A stretch of 39,284 bases of DNA from JBFWWW01 sp050245975 (lineage in GTDB: Bacteria > Pseudomonadota > Alphaproteobacteria > Rhizobiales > Hyphomicrobiaceae). This document shows positions 26,356 through 36,019 of the stretch, in pieces. How positions within the stretch are numbered: the stretch's first letter is position 1; every line of letters begins with the position of its first letter. Under the pieces are notes generated by a model, which worked only from the letters and a program-made list of their open reading frames with translations, had not been told where the DNA came from and searched no databases. The translations under genes were made by a program, and so were the position numbers. Location: the NCBI GenBank assembly GCA_050245975.1, contig JBFWWW010000013.1, positions 1-39,284 on the forward strand. The letters are read 5' to 3'.

Positions 26356-26830
26356 GCGCGTTCATGCGACCTGCGTTGCGCTCGGACCTTGGGCGGCACT
26401 GCTGCGCGGCGCGTCGGGCGCCGGCAAGTCCGATCTGGCACTCCGGTTCCTCAGCCTGTCGCCCTTGCCCTCGGCCCTCGATCCTGCCGGCCTGGAGGCA
26501 GCCCTGGTTGCCGACGATCAGGTCGAATTGACCCGCCGGAACCAATCTATCCTGGCATCGGCGCCGGACGCTCTGGCCGGGCGGCTCGAAGTCCGCGGTG
26601 TTGGAATTGTGGACGTGACGGCGCGGAGCGGTGCTTCGCTCGCCCTGGTTGTGGATCTGGTGCCTGCCAGCCAGGTCGACCGCATGCCCGATGAGGAACA
26701 AACGGAGATAATCCTCGGAATTGCGGTGTCTCGAATCAATCTGGCCCCCTTCGAGGCCTCGGCGCCGCTCAAACTGGCGGTTGCGTTGAACCGGGCGGCC
26801 CGGAAAATCAGAGCTTCCGGGACCTCCTGA
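26339..26830 (+). CDS. hprK: HPr kinase/phosphorylase, short alphaproteobacterial form
   Basis: A 163-residue protein consisting only of the kinase half; the N-terminal domain of Firmicutes HprK is absent, as is usual in alphaproteobacteria. Walker A GASGAGKSD is at 24-32, ADDQVEL near 58 and the signature GRLEVRGVGIVDV at 81-93. It phosphorylates the regulatory serine of HPr. The start appears to be TTG at 26339, preceded by aggggagcggg and overlapping the end of chvG by 17 bases. No ATG or GTG fits the conserved N-terminus, so translation is probably coupled to chvG. Confidence 0.9.
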   Translation: MDGASERVHATCVALGPWAALLRGASGAGKSDLALRFLSLSPLPSALDPAGLEAALVADDQVELTRRNQSILASAPDALAGRLEVRGVGIVDVTARSGASLALVVDLVPASQVDRMPDEEQTEIILGIAVSRINLAPFEASAPLKLAVALNRAARKIRASGTS

Positions 26831-26858
26831 TCCGGCTCTCGAAGCCTCGTGCGTACTG

Positions 26859-26969
26859 ATGAACGTCTCAACATCATGCGTGCCTTTATCGGGGCCGGCG
26901 TTTTCGATTGACCGGCCCGGCCTGCCTGATCGAGGCAGCAACGTGGCCATGGCGCACTTCAGGACATGA
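26859..26969 (+). CDS. Candidate 36-residue ORF coupled to the EIIA gene
   Basis: ATG to TGA gives 36 residues (MNVSTSCVPLSGPAFSIDRP...). Its stop overlaps the EIIA start as ATGA, the usual sign of translational coupling, and the EIIA gene itself has a badly spaced ribosome-binding site (agga one base before ATG). The ORF's own ribosome-binding site is weak and its codon use is only moderately GC-ending, so it may be chance. If translated, it would act mainly in cis on EIIA expression. Confidence 0.25.
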   Translation: MNVSTSCVPLSGPAFSIDRPGLPDRGSNVAMAHFRT

Positions 26970-27370
26970 TCGGAATCGTAATCGTGACGCATGGCGGCCT
27001 GGCCTATGAATTTAGGGCCGCACTCGAGCACGTCGTCGGACGTCAGGACCAGCTCGAAACCGTGTCGATCGGACCGGAAGACGACATGGAGGTCCGACGG
27101 CGGGATCTGATTGCCGCCATCGGCCACGTCGACAAGGGCGAGGGCGTCGTGGTGCTCACCGATATGTTCGGCGGCACCCCTTCCAACCTGGCTATTTCCG
27201 TGATGGAGGAAACGGGCGCCGAGGTCATCGCCGGCATCAATCTGCCGATGCTCATCAAGCTTGCCAGCGTCAGGTCCGGGATGGAGATCGCCGGCGCCGT
27301 CACCGCCGCGCGCGATGCGGGACGGAAATACATCAACGTCGCAAGTCAGGTGCTGACGGGCGATCACTGA
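26966..27370 (+). CDS. PTS EIIA component, mannose/fructose family
   Basis: A 134-residue EIIA-Man domain (called ManX or PtsM in rhizobia). The phospho-acceptor is His9 in IVIVTHGG, and the conserved VVLTDMFGGTPSNLA block lies at about 56-70. No EIIB, EIIC or EIID genes are nearby, so this is the regulatory PTS of alphaproteobacteria, in which phosphate from PEP through EI and HPr reaches EIIA proteins that control metabolism rather than transport sugar. It lies 135 bases after hprK and 19 bases before the HPr gene. Confidence 0.93.
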   Translation: MIGIVIVTHGGLAYEFRAALEHVVGRQDQLETVSIGPEDDMEVRRRDLIAAIGHVDKGEGVVVLTDMFGGTPSNLAISVMEETGAEVIAGINLPMLIKLASVRSGMEIAGAVTAARDAGRKYINVASQVLTGDH

Positions 27371-27389
27371 CGCCAGAGGGCTTGCACGC

Positions 27390-27674
27390 GTGTCGCACAG
27401 CGAAAGGCCGACGGCCGAGGTCACGATCCGGAACCGCAAGGGGCTGCACGCGCGCGCATCGGCCAAATTCGTGAAATGCGCGGACATGTTCAAAGCCACC
27501 GTGCGCGTGACGCGCGACGGTCAGACCGTCGGCGGCACCTCGATCATGGGGCTGATGATGCTGGCGGCGGGACCCGGGGCGGTTCTGCGCCTCGATGCGG
27601 AGGGCCCCGACGCGCCGGAAGCCCTGGAAGCGCTCGTGGCGCTTGTGGAATCCGGGTTCGGCGAGGAAAACTGA
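27390..27674 (+). CDS. ptsH: Phosphocarrier protein HPr
   Basis: A 94-residue HPr. The active-site His20 lies in RKGLHARAS, and the regulatory serine Ser51 in GTSIMGLMMLAA is the expected target of the HprK encoded just upstream. It passes phosphate from EI to EIIA-type proteins. The start is a GTG with agaggg about 10 bases upstream. It is the last gene of the chvI-chvG-hprK-EIIA-HPr run and is followed at once by a strong terminator. Confidence 0.94.
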   Translation: MSHSERPTAEVTIRNRKGLHARASAKFVKCADMFKATVRVTRDGQTVGGTSIMGLMMLAAGPGAVLRLDAEGPDAPEALEALVALVESGFGEEN

Positions 27675-27699
27675 AATGGGCGCCGGTGGGCGCCCATTT
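27674..27699. terminator. Bidirectional terminator between ptsH and the TadG-like gene
   Basis: An 11-base perfect stem (aaatgggcgcc / ggcgcccattt) with a 4-base loop ggtg, beginning on the last base of the ptsH stop. The A and T ends of the stem supply short T runs in both directions, so it can end both the ptsH transcript and the convergent TadG-like transcript, whose stop is 25 bases away. Confidence 0.85.
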
Positions 27700-27724
27700 C
27701 TCATTCGTGTCTCTGACGCTCGCG

Positions 27725-29275
27725 CTATTTTGCAAGTCGCAGGATCGAGATCTTGAGCGCGATGTCACGGAACGCTGCCCGCAGGGCATCGCCGCTCGTC
27801 GCGTCGTAGTAGTGCGAACTGTCCGTGGCGCAGGTCTTCAGGCGTGTCTTGGCTGCGCTCGAGACCTGGAAGCCGACGGTATAAACCTCGATACCCTTCG
27901 CCTTGATCTTCGTGCACAGCGTCGCGGCCTGATCGTTGGACGCGCCATTGGTCGAGTTGCAATTGATCTTGGCGCTGTTGGAATCCTTGGCCTCGGCGCC
28001 CTTGCAATACTCGGTGTTGTAATCGCCGTCCGTCATCAGGATCGCGATCTTCTTCAGGTTCGCGGTCCCGTAGTCAGCCGGCTTGCTCGCGGTCGGCCAG
28101 AGATAGCCCCAGTTCGGGGAGAGCATGTACCAGGCCCAGGCGGTGCCAAGATGTCCCGCCGTCGAGCCGGAGATCTTCAGCTTGTCGATCTTGCGCTTCA
28201 GCATGACCTTGTCGGTCGACAAAGGCGTGATCGAGTTCACCTCGGCATCGCTGGTGTCGACCAAGTCGCAGTTCTCACCGTTCGCCGAGCCGAGATAAGC
28301 CGGGCCGAGCACATCGGACGTCGCGCTCGGCGCCGTGTCCGTGTAGGCGTTGGTGCCGGTCCGCTCCGTGACGCAGTAGCTCGAGATCTTGTAGGAATAG
28401 GTGCCTGACCCGCTCGACTTGGTGAACTTGTACCACGTCGCCGGCTTGCCCCAGACCCATTCCGTCGTGCTGTCGGTAGTCCCGGTGATGAAGGTGCAGG
28501 CAGCCCCTTTCGTGAGGCAGCGGTCCGTGCGTACCGCGCCGCGCACCTTGTCCGCAAGCGTCGTCGAGCCCACGTTGACGGCCTCGGCGAAGGGAACGAC
28601 GGCGAGCTTCGATGTCGCCGTGCTCTGGTCGTCCCAGATCACGATGTCGATCAGATCCTTGGCAGCCGACTTCAGGTCGGTCAGCTTCTGACCTTCCATC
28701 GAGCCCGTGACGTCGAGCATCATCGAGATTTCGAGGCTGTTCTCGCCGTTGCCGCCGACCTTGAGCTGAGCGGTGGCGCTGGTGGCGACCCGCATACAGG
28801 CATAGTAGTTGGTCTTGCACTCGTCGGGCGCGGCCTGATCGGCGTGCTGCGGCAGGAGGTAGTCGAGCACGCTGAGGAAGGGCGTGCGCACCCACGTGTT
28901 GGACGAGACCGTGAACTCCGTCTGGGTGTCGTTCGGCGAGAAGGTGAGCGTGGAGCTCAGCACGTCCTTCGGCTTGGCGAGGTCATAGAAGGTGCCTGCC
29001 GCCTGAGAGGCCTTGTTGATCATGTCGGTCCGCTCGACCTGGGCGACGCGTCCCGCGGCCAGTGCGGCGGCATCCAGCGCCGACTGAGCCTGGTAGCGCA
29101 CGTGCAGGACGCGGCCATAGTCGACGGCAAAGCCGATCAACCCCGTCAGCGGCAGCAGCAGCAGCGAGAAGATCATGGTCACGCTGGCCGACCGGTCGCG
29201 CGACAGCCTGGTCAGAAGACCCGGCATAGAGGACCGCGATGCAGCAGCCACCTGCTGCGAGCACTGTCCGGACAT
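27725..29275 (-). CDS. TadG-like pilus-assembly protein with von Willebrand A domain
   Basis: A 516-residue protein. The N-terminus has the TadE/TadG-type class III signal segment, with a short basic head and one hydrophobic helix at about 33-50 (TMIFSLLLLPLTGLIGFAVD) followed by DYGRVLHVRYQAQSALDAAALAAGR. A von Willebrand factor A domain follows, with metal site DVTGS at 189-193 and ILMTDGDYNTEYC near residue 428. Several extracytoplasmic Cys residues could form disulfides. It would be anchored in the inner membrane facing outward. No other tad genes are nearby, so it is an orphan copy. The ATG at 29273-29275 has an aggagg ribosome-binding site. Confidence 0.9.
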   Translation of the reverse strand: MSGQCSQQVAAASRSSMPGLLTRLSRDRSASVTMIFSLLLLPLTGLIGFAVDYGRVLHVRYQAQSALDAAALAAGRVAQVERTDMINKASQAAGTFYDLAKPKDVLSSTLTFSPNDTQTEFTVSSNTWVRTPFLSVLDYLLPQHADQAAPDECKTNYYACMRVATSATAQLKVGGNGENSLEISMMLDVTGSMEGQKLTDLKSAAKDLIDIVIWDDQSTATSKLAVVPFAEAVNVGSTTLADKVRGAVRTDRCLTKGAACTFITGTTDSTTEWVWGKPATWYKFTKSSGSGTYSYKISSYCVTERTGTNAYTDTAPSATSDVLGPAYLGSANGENCDLVDTSDAEVNSITPLSTDKVMLKRKIDKLKISGSTAGHLGTAWAWYMLSPNWGYLWPTASKPADYGTANLKKIAILMTDGDYNTEYCKGAEAKDSNSAKINCNSTNGASNDQAATLCTKIKAKGIEVYTVGFQVSSAAKTRLKTCATDSSHYYDATSGDALRAAFRDIALKISILRLAK

Positions 29276-29467
29276 GGTACGCCTCCTGGAAACGCAAACT
29301 TTGGAGGCGACCTTATATTTCAAGAAATTTATAAGTTCTAAATATGAAGTACATCCGATATATTAATAGTGCTCGATTCAACTACAAACAAAACACAAGT
29401 TTCATAAAATTATATTGCAGAGTTTATTGATCTGTTAGCCATGAAATCTTGGTCGGCGGGAGTTCCG

Positions 29468-29489
29468 GGTGCACGCGGGGTCGTGCACC
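29468..29489. other. Hairpin upstream of ahcY
   Basis: An 8-base perfect stem (ggtgcacg / cgtgcacc) with a 6-base loop, just upstream of the ahcY inverted repeat and promoter candidate. It is outside the predicted ahcY transcript and has no T run, so it may be a protein-binding site rather than a terminator. Confidence 0.45.
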
Positions 29490-29515
29490 GAGTCCAGGCC
29501 GGCTCAATCCATGAC

Positions 29516-29539
29516 ATAAGGATTTGTTTATATCTTTAT
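29516..29539. promoter_or_regulatory. Imperfect inverted repeat, candidate operator of ahcY
   Basis: Arms ataaggattt and atatctttat match as reverse complements at 8 of 10 positions with a 4-base spacer. The site abuts the candidate -35 box, so a bound repressor would block ahcY. The ATAAAGATAT-like arms resemble ArsR-family sites, and ArsR-type regulators responding to S-adenosylhomocysteine are known to control ahcY in proteobacteria; the assignment is inference. Confidence 0.45.
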
Positions 29540-29567
29540 TGCGTCGGAAGGCGCGGGCCGCTATAGG
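29539..29567 (+). promoter_or_regulatory. Candidate ahcY promoter
   Basis: The -35 TTGCGT (29539-29544), a 17-base spacer and the -10 TATAGG (29562-29567) would start transcription near 29574, giving a leader of about 65 bases before the ahcY ATG. The spacing is ideal and the boxes are reasonable for an alphaproteobacterial housekeeping promoter. Confidence 0.45.
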
Positions 29568-29640
29568 AAGGGCCGGATCAAGCGCCATCAGCCGGCCCAG
29601 GGCCCCGAAGGCGCACCTACCACAGCGAGGACAAGAGCGG

Positions 29641-31044
29641 ATGGCTTCCCAGAAAGACTACGTCGTCAAGGACATCGGACTGGCCGATTGGGGTCGCAAG
29701 GAGATCGCCATCGCCGAGACGGAGATGCCCGGGCTCATGGCGACGCGCGAGGAGTTCGGCCCCAAGAAGCCGCTCAAGGGCGCCCGCATCGCCGGTTCGC
29801 TGCACATGACCATCCAGACGGCGGTGCTGATCGAAACGCTGGCCGCGCTCGGCGCCGACATCCGCTGGGCGTCCTGCAACATCTATTCGACCCAGGACCA
29901 TGCCGCCGCCGCCATTGCCGCCGCCGGCATCCCCGTCTTCGCCGTCAAAGGCGAAAGCCTTGAAGAGTACTGGAACTACACGCGCCGCATCCTCGAGTGG
30001 GGCGATGGCGGCACGCCGAACATGATCCTCGACGATGGCGGCGATGCAACCTTGCTCGTTCACCTCGGCCTGCGCGCCGAGAAGGGCGACACCAAGTTCC
30101 TGGATGGCGCGACGAACGAGGAGGAGCAGGTCCTCTTCGCGCTCATCAAGCGCACGCTGAAGGAGAAGCCGGCCTGGTTCGCCAAGCTCGCCGAAAGCAT
30201 TCGTGGCGTGTCGGAAGAGACGACCACGGGCGTGCATCGGCTCTACCAGATGGAGAAGGAGGGACGTCTTCTCTTCCCGGCCATCAACGTCAACGACAGC
30301 GTGACGAAGTCGAAGTTCGACAACCTGTACGGCTGCCGTGAAAGCCTTGTCGACGGCATCCGCCGCGGCACGGACGTGATGATGGCCGGCAAGGTGGCCT
30401 TCGTCGCCGGTTTCGGCGACGTCGGCAAAGGGTCCGCGGCCTCGTTGCGCCAGGCGGGCTGCCGGGTGCTGGTTTCGGAAGTCGACCCGATCTGCGCCCT
30501 CCAGGCGGCAATGGAAGGCTACGAGGTCGTGACCATGGAGGATGCGGCGCCGCGCGCCGACATTTTCGTGACGGCGACCGGCAACGTCGACGTCATCACC
30601 ATCGAGCACATGCGCAGCATGAAGGACCGCGCGATCGTCTGCAACATCGGTCACTTCGACAGCGAGATCCAGGTCGCCGGGCTGAAGAATTTCAAATGGC
30701 ATAACGTCAAGCCGCAGGTCGACGAGATCGAATTCCCCGGCGGCAAGCGCATCCTGCTTCTGTCGGAAGGCCGCCTTGTCAATCTGGGCAATGCCATGGG
30801 CCATCCGAGTTTCGTCATGTCCGCGTCGTTCACGAACCAGACGCTGGCGCAGATCGAGCTGTGGACCAAGCCTGGCCACTATCAGAAGAAAGTCTACACG
30901 CTGCCCAAGCATCTCGACGAGAAGGTCGCGCGCCTGCATCTGGCGAAGATCGGCGTGAAGCTGACGCAGCTTTCCGACAACCAGGCGAGCTACATCGGCG
31001 TGCCTCAGGGTGGCCCCTACAAGCCGGACCACTATCGCTACTGA
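29641..31044 (+). CDS. ahcY: Adenosylhomocysteinase
   Basis: A 467-residue NAD-dependent enzyme that hydrolyses S-adenosylhomocysteine to adenosine and homocysteine, removing the product inhibitor of methyltransferases. Seen blocks are GSLHMTIQTAVLIETL, ASCNIYSTQDHAAAA, NVNDSVTKSKFDN with the NAD lysine region, GFGDVGKGSAASLR, and the C-terminal LPKHLDEKVARLHLAKIGVK with KPDHYRY, which reaches the cofactor of the neighbouring subunit. The roughly 40-residue insert seen in many proteobacterial enzymes is present. The ATG at 29641 is chosen over the longer frame because MASQKDYVVKDIGLA is the family N-terminus. Confidence 0.96.
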   Translation: MASQKDYVVKDIGLADWGRKEIAIAETEMPGLMATREEFGPKKPLKGARIAGSLHMTIQTAVLIETLAALGADIRWASCNIYSTQDHAAAAIAAAGIPVFAVKGESLEEYWNYTRRILEWGDGGTPNMILDDGGDATLLVHLGLRAEKGDTKFLDGATNEEEQVLFALIKRTLKEKPAWFAKLAESIRGVSEETTTGVHRLYQMEKEGRLLFPAINVNDSVTKSKFDNLYGCRESLVDGIRRGTDVMMAGKVAFVAGFGDVGKGSAASLRQAGCRVLVSEVDPICALQAAMEGYEVVTMEDAAPRADIFVTATGNVDVITIEHMRSMKDRAIVCNIGHFDSEIQVAGLKNFKWHNVKPQVDEIEFPGGKRILLLSEGRLVNLGNAMGHPSFVMSASFTNQTLAQIELWTKPGHYQKKVYTLPKHLDEKVARLHLAKIGVKLTQLSDNQASYIGVPQGGPYKPDHYRY

Positions 31045-31147
31045 GCGAGGCAGAAAGTCCGCGGGCGGCCGGTGCGCCAGGTGGCGATGCCGGCCGCAAC
31101 TGTGCCTTTCGGGCTCTGGCCAGCGGCTGCGAACCCCATCATAGTAG

Positions 31148-31162
31148 TTAACGATTCGTTAA
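31148..31162. promoter_or_regulatory. CtrA-type box with internal CcrM (GANTC) site
   Basis: TTAACGATTCGTTAA is a perfect palindrome apart from its central base. It fits the full CtrA consensus TTAA-N7-TTAA exactly, and its centre is a GANTC adenine-methylation site (GATTC, 31153-31157). It lies 58 bases upstream of the sensor-kinase GTG, a sensible promoter position. It implies cell-cycle control of the downstream kinase-tsaE/amgK-murU-add operon (inference). Confidence 0.75.
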
Positions 31163-31220
31163 TCAGATCGGGACGGTCTTCGCGCGCGCGTAGGCTTGTT
31201 GTTTTGCGTCGGCTCTTAGC

Positions 31221-33742
<2,522 letters not shown>

Positions 33743-33743
<1 letters not shown>

Positions 33744-35293
33744 TGAGCGTCTGGGAGCGTGAACTGGATGAGGCCGGCCTGGCGAGGCTGGCGCAGCTCG
33801 CTGCGTTGGCGACAAGGCCTGGCGACGTGCTGGCTCTGTCCGGTGCGCTGGGCGCGGGCAAGTCGACGTTCGCGCGTGCTTTCATACGTGCGTTGCTGGA
33901 TGATCCCGACGCAGAGGTGCCGAGCCCGACCTTTACTTTGCAGCAGGACTACCGGACGCGCGTCGGCCGCGTGGCGCACGCCGATCTCTACCGGCTCGCT
34001 GACGCCGGCGAGGCGGCCGAGCTTGATTTTGCGGATGCGCCGTCCGAGACCGTCGCGCTGATCGAGTGGCCCGAGCGGGCATCGCGCTTGCTGCCGCCGG
34101 ATAGGTTCGAGATCGGGTTGGAAATTGCCGGCTCGGGCACCCGGCGGCGCGTCAGTCTCCGCGGCCATGGATCGTGTGCGCCACGCGCGGCCCGCATCGG
34201 CGACATTTTCACATTCCTGGATGGATTGCCGGCCTGGCGGACGGCGAGTGTGACGCACCTGCAGGGCGATGCCTCGACGCGCAGCTACGCGCGGCTTGTC
34301 GGCGAGCCCGGGAGCGCGGTGCTGATGGATGCGCCGCGCCAGGCGGACGGGCCGCCGATCCGGAACGGTCTGGCCTACAGCCGCATCGCCTGCCTGGCCG
34401 AGGATGTGCGCCCGTTTGTCGCCATCGATCTGACGCTGCGCGACAAGGGGTTCAGCGCGCCGGACATCCTCGCCGCCGATTTGGAGCGCGGTTTCCTGCT
34501 GCTGGAGGATTTGGGCCGCCGGTCCTTCGGTGCGGAAATCGAGAGCGGCGCGCCGCAACTTGAGCTGTGGCGGGCCGCGGTCGACGTTCTCATCGCCCTG
34601 CGGGCGTCGCCGCCGCCGGTTCGGATGCCGCTGCCGGATGGCTCGACCTACACGCTGCCGCGCCGCGATCGCGCGGCGTTCGAGATCGAGACGGAGCTTC
34701 TGCTCGACTGGCTCTGGCCGGCGCTCAAGGGATCGCCGCCGTCGGAGGACGTCCGCGAGGAATTTCGCGCTCTCTGGTCACCCGTCATCGACCGCCTTCT
34801 GAACCTGCCGGGCGGCTGGTTTCTGCGCGACTACCATTCGCCAAATTTGTTCTGGCTGCCCGATCGGTCCGGGACCTCGCGCGTCGGGCTGCTCGACTTC
34901 CAGGACGCGCTGAACGAGAGCTTCACGTTCGACCTTGTTTGCGTTCTGCAGGATGCGAGGGTCGACGTTCCGGAGGCGATCGAGCGCTCGCTGCGCGATG
35001 CATACTGCGCCACCGTTGCGGAGCGGGAGCCCGGGTTCGATCGCGCGGCCTTCGATGCGGCCTACGCCGACTTTGGCGCGCAGCGCAACACGCGTCTTCT
35101 CGGCCTGTGGGCCCGCCTGCTGATCCGCGACGGCAAGCCGAACTACCTGCGGCATCTGCCGCGGACCTGGCAGTATCTGGAGCGCAACCTTGCGCATCCC
35201 GGCCTTGCGCCGGTGCGTCGCTGGTTCGACAGGAACTTCCCGGCCGAGATCCGCAGGCGGTCGCTGGATTGGACGCGGAGCGCCGGCGCATGA
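33743..35293 (+). CDS. TsaE-AmgK fusion: tRNA t6A ATPase joined to cell-wall sugar kinase
   Basis: A 516-residue two-domain protein. Residues 1-150 are TsaE, the ATPase of the tRNA threonylcarbamoyladenosine complex: P-loop SGALGAGKST (33-42), SPTFTLQQDY (61-70), HADLYRL (79-85) and EWPER (108-112). Residues from about 155 are an aminoglycoside-phosphotransferase-fold kinase like AmgK, which phosphorylates MurNAc/GlcNAc at the anomeric position in peptidoglycan recycling: catalytic DYHSPN (Asp363-Asn368) and metal-binding DFQDA (Asp385). No stop or restart separates the halves. The ATG overlaps the kinase stop, and the TGA overlaps the murU ATG. The fusion is known in Rhizobiales. Confidence 0.9.
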
Positions 35294-36015
35294 GCCCCCC
35301 CGATACCGCAATGGTCCTGGCCGCCGGCCTCGGGACGCGCATGCGTCCGCTCACCGACCATGTGCCGAAGCCGATGGTGCCGCTGGCGGGACGCACGCTC
35401 ATCGACCGCGTGCTCGATCGCCTGCGGGATGCCGGCGTGCGCCGCGCCGTCGTCAATGTGCACCACCATGCCGATATCCTGGAGCGGCATCTCGGCAGCC
35501 GTACGGGGCCGCCGCAGATCGTCATATCGGACGAGCGGTCGCGGCTGCTCGACACGGGCGGCGGCGTTGTGCAGGCGCTGCCGGAGCTCGGTCGCAAGCC
35601 GTTCGTCATTCACAACAGCGATTCGGTCTGGATCGAAGGTGTGGGCTCGAACCTGGGCCGCCTCTTCTCCGCCTGGGACGAAACCCGCATGGACTGCCTG
35701 CTGCTGCTGGCGCCCGTGTCGTCCAGCATCGGTTATTCGGGTCGCGGCGACTTCTCGTTTCTGCCCGATGGCCGCATCGCGCGCCGCAAGGATCCCGAGG
35801 TGGTTCCGTTTGCGTTCGCGGGCGTGTCGATCGCCGCGCCACGGCTGTTCAACGGCGCGCCGCAGGGCGCGTTCTCCCTCAATCTTCCGTGGAACGCGGC
35901 GATGGCAGCCGGGCGTGCCTTCGGTCTGCGCCTCGAAGGCACCTGGATGCACGTTGGCACGCCCGAGGCGCTCGCTCATGCCGAGCGCCTTCTGCTGACC
36001 GGCGCGTCGGGTTAG
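35290..36015 (+). CDS. murU: N-acetylmuramate alpha-1-phosphate uridylyltransferase
   Basis: A 241-residue sugar-nucleotidyltransferase. The signature AAGLGTRMRPLT is at 11-22, with the lysine of VPKPMVPLAG (Lys27) and DTGGGV near residue 86. In the neighbouring pathway AmgK makes MurNAc-1-phosphate and this enzyme adds UMP to give UDP-MurNAc, bypassing fosfomycin-sensitive de novo synthesis. The preceding gene encodes the AmgK half, and the ATGA overlap strongly supports this assignment over a generic mannose-1-phosphate guanylyltransferase. The gap to addB is 4 bases. Confidence 0.9.
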   Translation: MSPPDTAMVLAAGLGTRMRPLTDHVPKPMVPLAGRTLIDRVLDRLRDAGVRRAVVNVHHHADILERHLGSRTGPPQIVISDERSRLLDTGGGVVQALPELGRKPFVIHNSDSVWIEGVGSNLGRLFSAWDETRMDCLLLLAPVSSSIGYSGRGDFSFLPDGRIARRKDPEVVPFAFAGVSIAAPRLFNGAPQGAFSLNLPWNAAMAAGRAFGLRLEGTWMHVGTPEALAHAERLLLTGASG

Positions 36016-36019
36016 CGCC

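Larger units (their letters stand above)
29276..29640. other. AT-rich divergent intergenic region
   Basis: This 365-base region lies between the TadG-like gene and ahcY. By hand count 29321-29450 holds 35 G or C in 130 bases (about 27%), against a clearly GC-rich background. It is full of TA steps and includes atttcaagaaat (29319-29330), a palindrome but for its two central bases, and a GANTC site (gattc, 29375-29379). The right part, toward ahcY, returns to high GC and carries a hairpin, an inverted repeat and a promoter candidate listed separately. I see no gene in it. Confidence 0.8.

Noticed and set aside
29468..29640. S-adenosylhomocysteine riboswitch in the ahcY leader
   Set aside because: The leader has one simple hairpin upstream of the promoter candidate and lacks the conserved core of the SAH riboswitch. 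A protein operator fits better.
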